This document shows, in pieces, positions 43,119 through 54,573 of a stretch of DNA of 64,000 nucleotides. The position numbers and the translations under genes were made by a program. Under the pieces are notes generated by a model that made no database searches, was not told the DNA's origin, and saw only the letters and a program-made list of their open reading frames with translations. Each line of letters starts with the position of its first letter. Positions within the stretch are counted from its first letter, which is position 1. Source of the stretch: Bacteroidales bacterium (lineage in GTDB: Bacteria > Bacteroidota > Bacteroidia > Bacteroidales > UBA3824); the NCBI GenBank assembly GCA_024413595.1, contig JAKSUC010000001.1, positions 66,073 to 130,072 on the forward strand, read 5' to 3'.

Positions 43119-44090
43119 ATGAAAACAATTAATATTATAGAAGATGGAAATGGATGTATTTCTATTGACGCTTTAGAACAATATGTTAATGGTACATTGT
43201 CTGAATCTCAAAAAAATAGCATTGATGCTCACATTGCTAAATGTCAAGATTGTGCTGATATGTTAGATGGGTTAAAAATTGCGAAAGAGGCTGATATTAA
43301 TATTGATAATGTAGTTTATAATATTAACAATAAAGTAGATAAAATTGTTATGGAAAAAGAATCTAACAACTCTAAGAGCAATTCGTCTGTGTATTATTTA
43401 ATTTCAGCTATAGCTGTTGCAGCTTCTATTGTTGCTGTTTATTTTGCTTTTAATATTATTAATAACAACGTAGACAATTTTAGCCCAAATGATATTGCGG
43501 TTAATGCTAATTCTATTAATACAGAATTAGAAAATAATGAAGCTATCGAAAATCTAGATGCTGACGAAATAGATAATTCTGATTTTATTTCTCAAGAAAC
43601 TGAAGTTCAATCAAAACCTATGATGAAAAAATCAATAGGTTTTAATAAACCTGAAAAAAAAATTGAAACTTCTGAAATAGTTACTCGTGGCGAAGGGGTG
43701 GCTATTACAAAATCTAAATCTGTTTCTAATAGCAATGCTAAAATTCCACCTGAACAATTAGAAAAAATTATTAATCTTATTTCTCAAGGTGAATATTTTG
43801 ATGCAAAAAACATTTTAGAAGATATTCTTAACGAAGATCCTGAAAATTCTGAAGCTTATAAATACTTAGGTATTTGTAATTTAAATTTAGAATATTACAA
43901 ACAAGCTTTAAATAATTTTGACGCTGTAAATCCTTCTTCTGATGAAGAAAAATACGAAGTTATGTATTATCAAGCAATGTGTTATGTTTCGTTAAATAAT
44001 AATCAAAAAGCTAAAAGTATTTTAGAAATTGTCAGAGACAATAGTAATAATTTTGCAAATCTTGCTTCTACGATGCTAGAATCTTTATAA
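43119..44090 (+). CDS. Anti-sigma factor with zinc-finger, membrane helix and TPR
   Basis: A 323-residue single-pass membrane protein. The cytoplasmic N-terminus has an anti-sigma zinc-binding element (His38, Cys42 and Cys45 in HIAKCQDC). One membrane helix lies at about 92-113 (VYYLISAIAVAASIVAVYFAF). The outside part has an acidic linker followed by tetratricopeptide-like repeats (LISQGEYFDAKNILEDIL, AYKYLGICNLNLEYYKQAL, YYQAMCYVSLNNNQKAKSIL). It is paired with the ECF sigma gene just upstream. The TPR part may sense an envelope condition. A terminator follows. Confidence 0.85.
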   Translation: MKTINIIEDGNGCISIDALEQYVNGTLSESQKNSIDAHIAKCQDCADMLDGLKIAKEADINIDNVVYNINNKVDKIVMEKESNNSKSNSSVYYLISAIAVAASIVAVYFAFNIINNNVDNFSPNDIAVNANSINTELENNEAIENLDADEIDNSDFISQETEVQSKPMMKKSIGFNKPEKKIETSEIVTRGEGVAITKSKSVSNSNAKIPPEQLEKIINLISQGEYFDAKNILEDILNEDPENSEAYKYLGICNLNLEYYKQALNNFDAVNPSSDEEKYEVMYYQAMCYVSLNNNQKAKSILEIVRDNSNNFANLASTMLESL

Positions 44091-44111
44091 TATATTGATT
44101 GATATAAAAAG

Positions 44112-44142
44112 AAGCCTCTCATTTTTGAGAGGCTTTTTTTAT
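44112..44142. terminator. Bidirectional hairpin terminator
   Basis: Stem AAGCCTCTC / GAGAGGCTT with ATTTTT loop, A-rich before and T-run after, between convergent genes. Confidence 0.88.
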
Positions 44143-44612
44143 ATAAGTTCTTTTATTATTCCATCACAAACGTCTTCTACCAATTCTATTACTTTATAAA
44201 AATCTTTTTGACTTCCATAATAAGGATCTGGAACGCAATCAAATCCATTTTCATAAGTAAAATAATCTGACGCAGGGCGTATTTTGTTTCGTAAATTGGG
44301 TGAGGGACAAATATTTTTAAGTTTTATAACATTTTCTTTGTCCATACCAATTATCAAATCAAAATCATAAAAATCTTGTTCTGAAATTTTTCTTGCTCTA
44401 TGATTTAGGAAATATCCTTTTTTGGCTCCTGCCGAAATCATTCGCGAATCTGGTTGTTCGCCTGTATGATACGATATTAATCCTGCTGAATCTACTTTGA
44501 TATTTGTTAAACCGTTTTTTTCTGCTTTTTTTTGCATAACGCATTCTCCAATAGGGCTTCTACAAATATTTCCCAAACATACAAACAATATTTTATATTC
44601 TTTATTTTCCAT
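44139..44612 (-). CDS. Low-molecular-weight protein-tyrosine phosphatase
   Basis: A 157-residue phosphatase of the LMW-PTP/arsenate-reductase fold. The active-site loop CLGNICRSP runs from Cys12 to Arg18 (C-x5-R), and the general acid is in VPDPYYGS near residue 126. It may act on tyrosine kinases of polysaccharide export or on other phosphoproteins. It lies 4 bases behind the large PEP-synthase-like gene on the same strand, so the two are co-transcribed. Confidence 0.92.
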   Translation of the reverse strand: MENKEYKILFVCLGNICRSPIGECVMQKKAEKNGLTNIKVDSAGLISYHTGEQPDSRMISAGAKKGYFLNHRARKISEQDFYDFDLIIGMDKENVIKLKNICPSPNLRNKIRPASDYFTYENGFDCVPDPYYGSQKDFYKVIELVEDVCDGIIKELI

Positions 44613-44616
44613 TTTT

Positions 44617-47600
44617 TTAATTTAATATTATTCCTGCTTCATTTTTCTTTCCATTCATTATAATTGTAAATGGTTTTTCAAATCTTACATGTTTAAAATA
44701 TTTTGTTTGATGAATAATTTTTTGATTTTCAAGTATTTCTCTGTGAATAAAACATGTACGACTTTCGTTTTTAACTGCAAAATAACCTACATTCATTGAT
44801 GTTATATTATGAAAGAAATGTGAACCATGTGAAAAATCTAGTGGATAGTTTTCTAAACTTGTTTCTACAATTACTGCTGCATTTGTAATTTGTGACCATT
44901 GAACAGGTATTCCTAAAAATCTATCACTTGAACCCCAACGTCCTGGTCCTATCAATACATATTTTCGTTTTTCATCTGCAAGCATTGCATTTAGATTATC
45001 TATTTCCTTGGCCATTTCTTGTGTTTCTAGTTTTGTAAATTTTGACTCGTCAACAAATATTACATCATTTATTGTTTCTATTTTACCATTTCCTAAACTT
45101 TGATCTGTATACAATAACATATTATCTTTGTTGTATTCTTCAATATTTATGTTAGAATTTATAAAATTACTAACCATTGGTTTTATTTGAAGAAGATAAA
45201 ACGAAGGTTTCCCATTTTTGTTTTTATTTAAATTTACTGCAAATTCTATTTCAACTGGAGATCCAAATGCGTCTTTCACTGCATTAAGAATCAAGTCGAT
45301 AGTTTCTGCCAATGGAAAATAATTATATTGTAAAATATTTGCAAAATTCACAATTCTAGCTCCATATCCATCAAGTCCTGGTGTAATTGAATCGTTGTCA
45401 TAATTATAAACCGAAGCCAAATGTTTCAACGAACCATGTTTTTCTGCGTCCGAAATATTCAAAAGTTTTAGAGCTGCCAATTCGCCATTTTTAAGCAAAT
45501 CTATTTCTCGTTTACTACAATCCAAAGCATAAAATTTAGTTTGCGTTGATTTTAGTAAATCGTTTGTAGTATACATAGATACATCGGGATATTTAGGAGA
45601 AAATCTGTAAGCTGGCCAACCTCCAACTACATAACAGCCAAGTCCAACTCCTGCAACTGCATAACCTTCTTCTGGTTTCATATTTGCTACTGGATAAAAA
45701 TTATAACTTTGAGCAACGCCGCTTATATGTGGATAAAAATATTGTCCAAAACGACTTCCTACTACTTCTTGAATTATAATTGCCATTTTTTCTTCTTCAA
45801 TATTATGTTGAACGGCATTATAATAATTGCGTGCTGTTTCGCTATAAACTGAGGCATAAATCAATTTTACTGCCTTACAAACAAGTTCTAATGTTGCTTC
45901 TTTATCATCTTTTTCGTTTGGAATTATGTAGGTGTCAAAAACTCCTGCAAATGGTTGACTAACTGAATCTTCTGATGTACTTGATGATCTTATTGCTAGT
46001 GGATTATCTGTTTGACTAATAATGGTTTTGATACGTTCTCTTATTGTATCACTTAAATGTCCTTTATAAAACAATTCTCTTATTTTTTCATAAGAAATTG
46101 ATTTATCTATAAGCTTAGAAAACAAATCGTTATGACTAATAAATTTTCTAAATTCATCTGTTCCAATCACAACTGTTACTGGAGCAAGAATATTTATTCG
46201 TTCTGACAATTTATTTGCTTCTAGATTATAAATTAAAGTGTCGATAAAAGCCAAACCACGACCTTTTCCTCCAAGCGAACCTGGGGCAAGTGCTATTATA
46301 TTTCGTTCGTCAATACTTGATGTTTCATCAAATGACAGTATTTTTCCTCGTTTTTTATCGGCTCTATAATCGTTTATAGCTTTTAATATTTGAGGACGAA
46401 CAATGCTAACATCGTTTATACTATTCATTTTTAATGAATTAATTGTTTTTGCCAATTGTATTTCGCCTCGTGCCATTAACCAAATCGAAAATTGATTTTT
46501 TACTGCATGACGGAATATTGACTCTTCGGGCATTTCTTTTAACATTAATTCAAATTCTCGAATCGAACGTGCTCTGCCTAATATATCTCCAGCTCTATTT
46601 CTAAATATAAAATCTCCAAATCCAAGATATTTAATAAGATAGCGTTTTAATTCATCAAGAAGTGAATCACTATTTTTATTTACAAAAAATACCTTTTCTT
46701 CTTTGTAAAGGTCTGTTCCCAAATCTCTTAATTCTTCTGTACTTTGAAAAATAACTGGAACTGTATACACTTTGCTACGCATATATTTTACAAACTTTAA
46801 ACCTGCGGTTCGGTCGAGTTTCCCGTTCCAATCAAATTCAACATCTGAAATCACGCACATTAAATGGTCTTTATACTTATTAAATATAGCTATTGCTTCT
46901 TCATAATTTCGAGCATGAAGAATTTTTGGACGTGATCTCATTTTCACTATTTTGTCTAGTTCTCGTTTTTCAACCTCTTGTATTATTTTTTCTTCTTGTC
47001 CAAACACTATACTATATAGCATTTCTAAATATTTTGAATAATAAATTGGCGAATCTTCAATCAATAAAATTACTCTAACAAGTCCTATTTGTGTATCATT
47101 CTCAACATTTATACTATCTTCGCGAATTTTAACTATTGTAAAGAAAATATTACTATCGCCACTCCATACAAATATTTTATCTATGCTATTTACAGTTGGA
47201 ACAAGTTCTTCGTAATGTTTTACTTCCTCTTTTTTATTTACTAATAAATAAATTGGAATATTTTCATTAATAGAACGTAATTCTTGACTTAGTTCTACTG
47301 TTTTTTCAGAACTCATTCCTGGCATAATAATCACCATGTCGATATTTGCATTTGACATAGCATCAATTGCCTCTTCTTTTGAACTTACACCTGTTATTCG
47401 TGGCAAAGTATAAAGACTAAATTGATGAACATCACCTAAAAATTTTTCAAAAAATGAGTCTTCATTTTCAAGCACAAAAGCATCATAAAGTGTTGCAACA
47501 AACAATACATGCATTACTTTATATTTCATCATATCTAGATAAATATATTTATCTATCATTTGTTGATTAAAGTATGCTTGAAGTGGTTTGTGACTTTTGG

Positions 47601-48801
47601 TTAAACTTCTTCTAAAATTATCTTCTTTTTTAACAAATGCTTGAATTTCTGCTGTTCTATGAATTATTGATCTTCCTTTATTATTATTAATAAATCCAGT
47701 TACTAGTTGAGATATATTTTTAAGCATTTCAATCTCTTCTTCTTGAAATTCAACTTCGTTTGGAAAATCTTTATAATAAAAAATTTCAATACTACCTTTA
47801 TTACTATCAATAGTTACAAATTGTTCTTTCATCGCAATTGGCGATGCTTCAAAATAATCGCTAACATATTCTTTACCTTCAAATCTTATTCTTGCGCAAG
47901 AATATTCGCTATATCGCATTCCTGAAGGTAAAAGTTTACATATTTCATATAATGTATGATCAATATCTTTCCCTTGTTGAATAATTTCTGTGGTTTTGGT
48001 TATAGTATTTAATTCTTTTATTCTACGTCCTAAAATTCGATTTACTTTTCTAATATTCTCATTACTTGCAGCTCCTGCAATCAAAACTGCCAAATTGCTT
48101 AACAAATAATGTTCTTCTGGCAAAAATTGTCCTTCTCCACCAGGCATATTAGGAAATTTTTTCTTATAATAAACCTCTATAGAACAATTTGTTCCATCTT
48201 CTCCTGTATAAGTTTTGGTTAATCCTTTCCCTATTTGTTCAAATTCTGAAGTTTTAAATGTTTTGCCATTATATGTAATTCTTACCATTGCGTATTTGGG
48301 ATGTTGAAAAGCATTGGGCAATGAATCACATATTTGACGCAAAGCTGGGTGAATATCTTCTGTTGGATTGCCAAGCAATATTGAAGCTTGACGCATACTA
48401 TCTAGTTCTTTTAATCGTTCGGCGTATTTATCACTTAAATTATTTAAATCAAATGCTAGTGTTTGTTGCTTTATTATTTTAAGCATAACATTTGTGATTT
48501 TTTCAAATTTTTCGCTTACATTATCTTTATCTATTATTTTATTTTTATTAATAAAAATAGCCAAATTATCAAAATCATTTATTCTAAATTCGGTTTCACT
48601 TGGTTTTCGGGTTGTTCCAAGTGGATAAAATATTGCTTTAAAAGCAATTTTCATTTCAAATTTATATTGTGATAATTTTTCATTTATGGTATTACACCAT
48701 TCTGTAAAGAATGTTTCTAAACTATAATTCGGAGGATAATTTTTTGACGAAGTCTCAATTATAGCATTGTAATAATCTTCAAAAAAATTAATATTTGTCA
48801 T
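44617..48801 (-). CDS. Multidomain GAF / receiver / PEP-synthase-N signalling protein
   Basis: A 1394-residue cytoplasmic protein. Two similar GAF-like repeats lie at about 135-260 (DIHPALRQICDSLPNAFQHP) and 270-375 (DIDHTLYEICKLLPSGMRYS). A degenerate receiver-like part is at about 425-570. A better receiver follows at about 590-735, with LLIEDSP and the acceptor region ISDVEFDW. From about 860 to 1190 there is a PEP/pyruvate-binding ATP-grasp domain as in PEP synthase and PPDK (LGGKGRGLAFIDTLI, NPLAIRSSSTSEDS), followed by a conserved end (GPGRWGSSDRFLG). The swivelling His domain and the PEP/pyruvate TIM barrel of true PEP synthase are absent, so it is not a PEP synthase. It is co-transcribed with the LMW phosphatase. 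Confidence 0.82.
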   Translation of the reverse strand: MTNINFFEDYYNAIIETSSKNYPPNYSLETFFTEWCNTINEKLSQYKFEMKIAFKAIFYPLGTTRKPSETEFRINDFDNLAIFINKNKIIDKDNVSEKFEKITNVMLKIIKQQTLAFDLNNLSDKYAERLKELDSMRQASILLGNPTEDIHPALRQICDSLPNAFQHPKYAMVRITYNGKTFKTSEFEQIGKGLTKTYTGEDGTNCSIEVYYKKKFPNMPGGEGQFLPEEHYLLSNLAVLIAGAASNENIRKVNRILGRRIKELNTITKTTEIIQQGKDIDHTLYEICKLLPSGMRYSEYSCARIRFEGKEYVSDYFEASPIAMKEQFVTIDSNKGSIEIFYYKDFPNEVEFQEEEIEMLKNISQLVTGFINNNKGRSIIHRTAEIQAFVKKEDNFRRSLTKSHKPLQAYFNQQMIDKYIYLDMMKYKVMHVLFVATLYDAFVLENEDSFFEKFLGDVHQFSLYTLPRITGVSSKEEAIDAMSNANIDMVIIMPGMSSEKTVELSQELRSINENIPIYLLVNKKEEVKHYEELVPTVNSIDKIFVWSGDSNIFFTIVKIREDSINVENDTQIGLVRVILLIEDSPIYYSKYLEMLYSIVFGQEEKIIQEVEKRELDKIVKMRSRPKILHARNYEEAIAIFNKYKDHLMCVISDVEFDWNGKLDRTAGLKFVKYMRSKVYTVPVIFQSTEELRDLGTDLYKEEKVFFVNKNSDSLLDELKRYLIKYLGFGDFIFRNRAGDILGRARSIREFELMLKEMPEESIFRHAVKNQFSIWLMARGEIQLAKTINSLKMNSINDVSIVRPQILKAINDYRADKKRGKILSFDETSSIDERNIIALAPGSLGGKGRGLAFIDTLIYNLEANKLSERINILAPVTVVIGTDEFRKFISHNDLFSKLIDKSISYEKIRELFYKGHLSDTIRERIKTIISQTDNPLAIRSSSTSEDSVSQPFAGVFDTYIIPNEKDDKEATLELVCKAVKLIYASVYSETARNYYNAVQHNIEEEKMAIIIQEVVGSRFGQYFYPHISGVAQSYNFYPVANMKPEEGYAVAGVGLGCYVVGGWPAYRFSPKYPDVSMYTTNDLLKSTQTKFYALDCSKREIDLLKNGELAALKLLNISDAEKHGSLKHLASVYNYDNDSITPGLDGYGARIVNFANILQYNYFPLAETIDLILNAVKDAFGSPVEIEFAVNLNKNKNGKPSFYLLQIKPMVSNFINSNINIEEYNKDNMLLYTDQSLGNGKIETINDVIFVDESKFTKLETQEMAKEIDNLNAMLADEKRKYVLIGPGRWGSSDRFLGIPVQWSQITNAAVIVETSLENYPLDFSHGSHFFHNITSMNVGYFAVKNESRTCFIHREILENQKIIHQTKYFKHVRFEKPFTIIMNGKKNEAGIILN

Positions 48802-48905
48802 ATTAGTAAAAATTCATTATTCAAAAACAAAATAACGTAATTTCTCAATCAAAAGCAATTTTTATGTATTAATTAATGAAAAAAATATTTATTTTAGCAA
48901 AATAA

Positions 48906-50933
<2,028 letters not shown>

Positions 50934-51199
50934 CTATTGATTATATTCGTAAAATAAACAATACAAAAACTGTAAGTATTACTCTGATTTAGAATCAAAT
51001 TTTGCTTATTTTTTATTAATTCAAAACAATATAAAATATTGATAATTAATATGTTTATTAGTAAATTAATAGAGTTAACAAAAAAAAAACATAGAAAACC
51101 TAAAAATCAAAGCAAAAAAGTTTGTTCAATTCAATAAAAATCACGTAATTTGCAGTCCGTAAAAATAAAGAGATAATTAAGAAATAAAACGAAATAGAA

Positions 51200-51442
51200 A
51201 TGTCACGTATTTGCGAAATCACAGGTAAGCGAGTTCAGAGAGGAAACAATGTTTCTCACTCAAACAGAAAAACTAAGAAAACATTTTACCCAAATTTACA
51301 ATGGAAAAAATTCTATCTTGAAGAAGAAGATCGTTGGGTAACATTAAAAGTATCAACAGCCGGAATCAGAAACATTAGCAGAAAAGGATTGAAAGCTTGT
51401 TTAGACAATGCAGTTGAAAACGGATTAATCCTTGGTTATTAA
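51200..51442 (+). CDS. rpmB: Ribosomal protein bL28
   Basis: An 80-residue large-subunit protein with the normal [20 protein letters not shown] start, basic middle and [14 protein letters not shown] end. It begins the rpmB-rpmG-DUF4295 group. It lacks zinc-binding Cys pairs, so this is the Cys-minus form. Confidence 0.96.
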   Translation: MSRICEITGKRVQRGNNVSHSNRKTKKTFYPNLQWKKFYLEEEDRWVTLKVSTAGIRNISRKGLKACLDNAVENGLILGY

Positions 51443-51470
51443 TTATTAATTTTTGACAAATTAGAAAAAA

Positions 51471-51653
51471 ATGGCAAAAAATAAGAATAGAGTGCAAGTT
51501 ATACTTGAATGCACTGAACAAAAAGAAGCAGGTGTTGCTGGAATGTCTCGTTACATTACCACTAAAAATAAGAAAAATACACCAGCTCGTCTTGAGCTTA
51601 AAAAATACAATCCGTATTTGAAAAAATATACTATTCATCGTGAAATAAAGTAA
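51471..51653 (+). CDS. rpmG: Ribosomal protein bL33
   Basis: A 60-residue large-subunit protein ([21 protein letters not shown], then [33 protein letters not shown]). It has a single Cys and no zinc ribbon. It lies 28 bases behind rpmB and 13 bases before the DUF4295 gene. Confidence 0.95.
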   Translation: MAKNKNRVQVILECTEQKEAGVAGMSRYITTKNKKNTPARLELKKYNPYLKKYTIHREIK

Positions 51654-51666
51654 AAATAGATAGAAA

Positions 51667-51831
51667 ATGGCAAAGAAAGTAGTTGCAACTCTTAAAAAAG
51701 AAGACGAATCAAAACCAGCTCTTACTAAAATTATTAAAGCTGTAAGATCTCCAAAAACTGGTGCTTATTGCTTCAAAGAAGCAATTGTTCTTCAAACTAA
51801 AGCTAAAGAAGCACTCAAAGATCTTAAATAA
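51667..51831 (+). CDS. DUF4295 family small protein
   Basis: A 54-residue basic protein (MAKKVVATLKKEDESKPALT, ending KAKEALKDLK). DUF4295 proteins are specific to Bacteroidota and always follow bL33, and they are thought to be ribosome-associated. It lies 13 bases behind rpmG, so it belongs to the same transcript. A hairpin follows. Confidence 0.88.
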   Translation: MAKKVVATLKKEDESKPALTKIIKAVRSPKTGAYCFKEAIVLQTKAKEALKDLK

Positions 51832-51854
51832 GATTTTTGAAGTTTAAAATATAG

Positions 51855-51882
51855 AAGCCGGTGCATAGCCGGCTTTTGTATT
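51855..51882 (+). terminator. Terminator of ribosomal block
   Basis: Stem AAGCCGG / CCGGCTT with a 7-base loop and TTT after it. Confidence 0.75.
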
Positions 51883-52110
51883 TTGTACTTATTCGTTTAA
51901 ATTTGGTATTAAATATTATTTTTTTGTTTTATATTATTAAAGTTTGAGAATATTTTTCTAATTACTTTTAATACTTTTATTTTTTTACTTTTTTCTTTTA
52001 TTTACAAACACTTGCATTTTAAAAAGATATTTTATAAATTTACAAGTGAAAGTATAATTAAAGTGGTTGTTACATAATCCATTATTAATCAACATTCTAA
52101 AAAATTTATT

Positions 52111-53061
52111 ATGGGACTTTTTGGATTGTTTTCTAAAGAAAAAAAAGAAAGTTTAGACTCTGGTTTAGCAAAAACCAAAGAAAGTGTTTTTAAAAAAATT
52201 CAACGAGCTGTTGTTGGTAAATCTAAAATTGACGATGAAGTACTTGATAATCTCGAAGATGCTTTAATTACTTCTGACGTTGGGGTGGCCACAACTATCA
52301 AAATTATTGAACGTTTACAAGAAAAAGTTGCCCAAGATAAATATCTTAATACTTCTGAATTAAACAAAATTTTAAAAGAAGTTGTTATTTCATTACTTAA
52401 TGAAAATAAAGATAATAATTTTACTGACAGTATAGCAACCAAAGATGGAAGTCCTTATGTGATTATGGTTGTTGGTGTTAATGGTGCTGGAAAAACTACA
52501 ACTATAGGTAAACTTGCCAACCAATTTAAAATGGCTGGTAAAAAAGTTTGTCTTGGTGCCGCTGATACTTTTAGAGCTGCTGCTGTTGAACAACTTGAAG
52601 TTTGGGCTCAACGTGCTGATGTTCCGATTATTAAACAATCCATGGGGGCTGATCCTGCTTCTGTTGCTTTTGATACTTTAAATTCTGCTGTGGCAAACAA
52701 AGCCGATGTAGTTTTAATTGATACTGCTGGGCGTCTTCATAATAAAATTAATTTAATGAACGAACTCTCTAAAATTAAGAGAGTTATGACTAAAGTTATT
52801 CCAGATGCTCCTCACGAAGTTCTTCTTGTTCTTGATGGTAGTACTGGACAAAATGCTTTTGAACAAGCTAAACAATTTACTCTTGCAACTGAAGTTTCTG
52901 CTATTGCACTTACAAAACTTGACGGAACTGCAAAAGGTGGTGTTGTTTTAGGTATTAGTGATCAATTTAAAATTCCTGTAAAATATATTGGAGTAGGAGA
53001 AAAAGTTACTGATTTACAATTGTTTGATAAAGAGCAATTTGTCGACTCTCTTTTCAACTAA
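52111..53061 (+). CDS. ftsY: Signal recognition particle receptor FtsY
   Basis: A 316-residue SRP receptor that docks ribosome-bound SRP at the membrane. A short amphipathic N-terminus (MGLFGLFSKEKKESLDSGLA) replaces the long acidic A domain of other bacteria. The NG domain has GVNGAGKTTT (G1, about 122-131), DTFRAAAVEQL, DTAGR (G3), TKLDGTAKGG (G4) and GVGEKVTDLQLFD at the end. Its place behind rpmB-rpmG-DUF4295 is the usual one in this phylum. Confidence 0.95.
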   Translation: MGLFGLFSKEKKESLDSGLAKTKESVFKKIQRAVVGKSKIDDEVLDNLEDALITSDVGVATTIKIIERLQEKVAQDKYLNTSELNKILKEVVISLLNENKDNNFTDSIATKDGSPYVIMVVGVNGAGKTTTIGKLANQFKMAGKKVCLGAADTFRAAAVEQLEVWAQRADVPIIKQSMGADPASVAFDTLNSAVANKADVVLIDTAGRLHNKINLMNELSKIKRVMTKVIPDAPHEVLLVLDGSTGQNAFEQAKQFTLATEVSAIALTKLDGTAKGGVVLGISDQFKIPVKYIGVGEKVTDLQLFDKEQFVDSLFN

Positions 53062-53073
53062 AATTTAATTATT

Positions 53074-54024
53074 TTGTCTACAAAATATTCTATTTATATG
53101 GCACCGCTTCAGGGATATACTGACGCGGTGTTTCGTTTTGCTCACGAAAAATTTTTTGGAGGTGTTGATAAATATTTTACTCCTTTTTTTCGTGTTGAAA
53201 ATTCAGAAATTCGTCGTCGTGAAATTCGTGATTTAGAATTTGCTAAAAAATTAGGTGACGATTTTTCTAATTTAATTCCTCAAATTATAGTTTCTGAAAA
53301 ATCTGAACTTGACATACTCGTAAAATTTTTATCAGATTTTGGATTTAAAAATATCGATTTAAATTTTGGATGTCCTTATCCTGTTTTGAATCGAAAATTT
53401 AAAGGTGCCGGAATTCTTCCATATCCTGAAAAATTTTCTGAAATTGTAAATTCTCTGACAAAATATTCAGATGTGAAGTTTTCTATAAAAATGAGATTAG
53501 GCTTGTCTTCATCAAAAGAATGTCTAAAACTTATTGAAATCATAAATCAATTTCCTTTCGATTTTGTAACCATTCATCCACGAACTGCACAACAACAATA
53601 TTCTGGTGAGGTTGATGAAAACGCATTTTTTGAATTTGCATCTCAATTAAAAACTCGGGTTATTTTTAATGGCAATCTAACAAATTTAAACGAAATCGAA
53701 AGTTGTATTCAAAAATTCCCTTTTGTTTATGCTTTGATGATTGGACGTGGTATTTTAGCTGATCCTTTTTTAGCTAAAAAATATAAATCTGTAGAAAATT
53801 TTGAAGAAAATCAAAAAGAAGTTCTTTTAAAATTTCATAATTGTTTAATTGATAATTATTTACGTTTTTCTGAAGGTGGAGACAAACAAGTATTAGAAAA
53901 AATGAAAACTTTATGGGATTATTTTCTTCCAAATTCAGACCATAAGACTTGTAAAAATATTTCAAAGAGTAGAACTCTTCAAGAATATATTGGTTTTGTT
54001 AATATTTTAATAAATAAATTATAG
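53074..54024 (+). CDS. tRNA-dihydrouridine synthase
   Basis: A 316-residue FMN enzyme that reduces uridines in the tRNA D loop. MAPLQGYTDAVFR near the N-terminus, IDLNFGCPYP with the catalytic Cys, KMRLG and HPRTAQQQYSG, and the flavin-binding IGRGILADP are all present. It probably starts with TTG at 53074, because the alternative ATG at 53098 would remove the first beta strand. It lies 12 bases behind ftsY and is co-transcribed. Confidence 0.9.
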   Translation: MSTKYSIYMAPLQGYTDAVFRFAHEKFFGGVDKYFTPFFRVENSEIRRREIRDLEFAKKLGDDFSNLIPQIIVSEKSELDILVKFLSDFGFKNIDLNFGCPYPVLNRKFKGAGILPYPEKFSEIVNSLTKYSDVKFSIKMRLGLSSSKECLKLIEIINQFPFDFVTIHPRTAQQQYSGEVDENAFFEFASQLKTRVIFNGNLTNLNEIESCIQKFPFVYALMIGRGILADPFLAKKYKSVENFEENQKEVLLKFHNCLIDNYLRFSEGGDKQVLEKMKTLWDYFLPNSDHKTCKNISKSRTLQEYIGFVNILINKL

Positions 54025-54074
54025 TAGCATCAAATTTTTAAAATTTAAACAAATACCGAAATTAACAAAATAAA

Positions 54075-54105
54075 AAAAAGCAACTTGAAAAAAGTTGCTT
54101 TTTTT
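54075..54105. terminator. Hairpin terminator between dus and tmRNA
   Basis: Stem AAGCAACTT / AAGTTGCTT flanked by an A-run and a T-run. It can serve both the dus transcript and the convergent tmRNA gene. Confidence 0.85.
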
Positions 54106-54106
54106 G

Positions 54107-54504
54107 TGGAGCTGCGGGGGGTCGAACCCCGGTCCGAACATGAGACCCGTATGCTTTCTACATGCTTATCTTTTATTTAATTTTCGTAAACAATCTGCTA
54201 AAAAGCCCGCCAATTGTTTCTTATCCTCTAAAATTTCATTACAATTCCGAGAAAAAATCGTAACTATTCTGCATATTTTTGCACCTCCATATCGCTTAGG
54301 TTGCAGACTTTACCTGCGGGAGATGTCTTGTTTCCAAACCTTGTTCGGAAATAATGCTAATCTACTATACTTCAATTAGGCAGCAAGAGCATAATCGTAA
54401 TTATTGCCAATTAATTGTTTTGTAACCTTTTTTACGGAATTTGTTACCTGTTCCGACATGCTTACACGCTGACCTTGCACGCCGTCAAAACCAAAGTCAG
54501 CCCC
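54107..54504 (-). ncRNA. ssrA: tmRNA
   Basis: Transfer-messenger RNA that rescues stalled ribosomes. On the - strand the 5' end GGGGCTG pairs with CAGCTCC at the 3' end, forming the tRNA-like acceptor, and the T arm is around CGGGGTTCGACCCC. The tag frame ends in GNNYDYALAA followed by TAA, with GGC as the likely resume codon. Pseudoknot-forming pairs surround it. The encoded 3' end reads CAGCTCCA without a CCA. Length is about 398 bases. Confidence 0.92.
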
Positions 54505-54516
54505 TTAATTATTTCA

Positions 54517-54524
54517 CAAATTTA
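54517..54524 (-). promoter_or_regulatory. -7 box of tmRNA gene
   Basis: TAAATTTG on the - strand, 12 bases before the RNA. An inverted repeat AGGTATTT / AAATACCT at 54524-54546 lies over the promoter spacer and may be an operator or a weak terminator of the upstream gene. Confidence 0.6.
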
Positions 54525-54573
54525 GGTATTTTTTTATTAAATACCTATTTTTTTTATAAAATTTTTAAATTTA

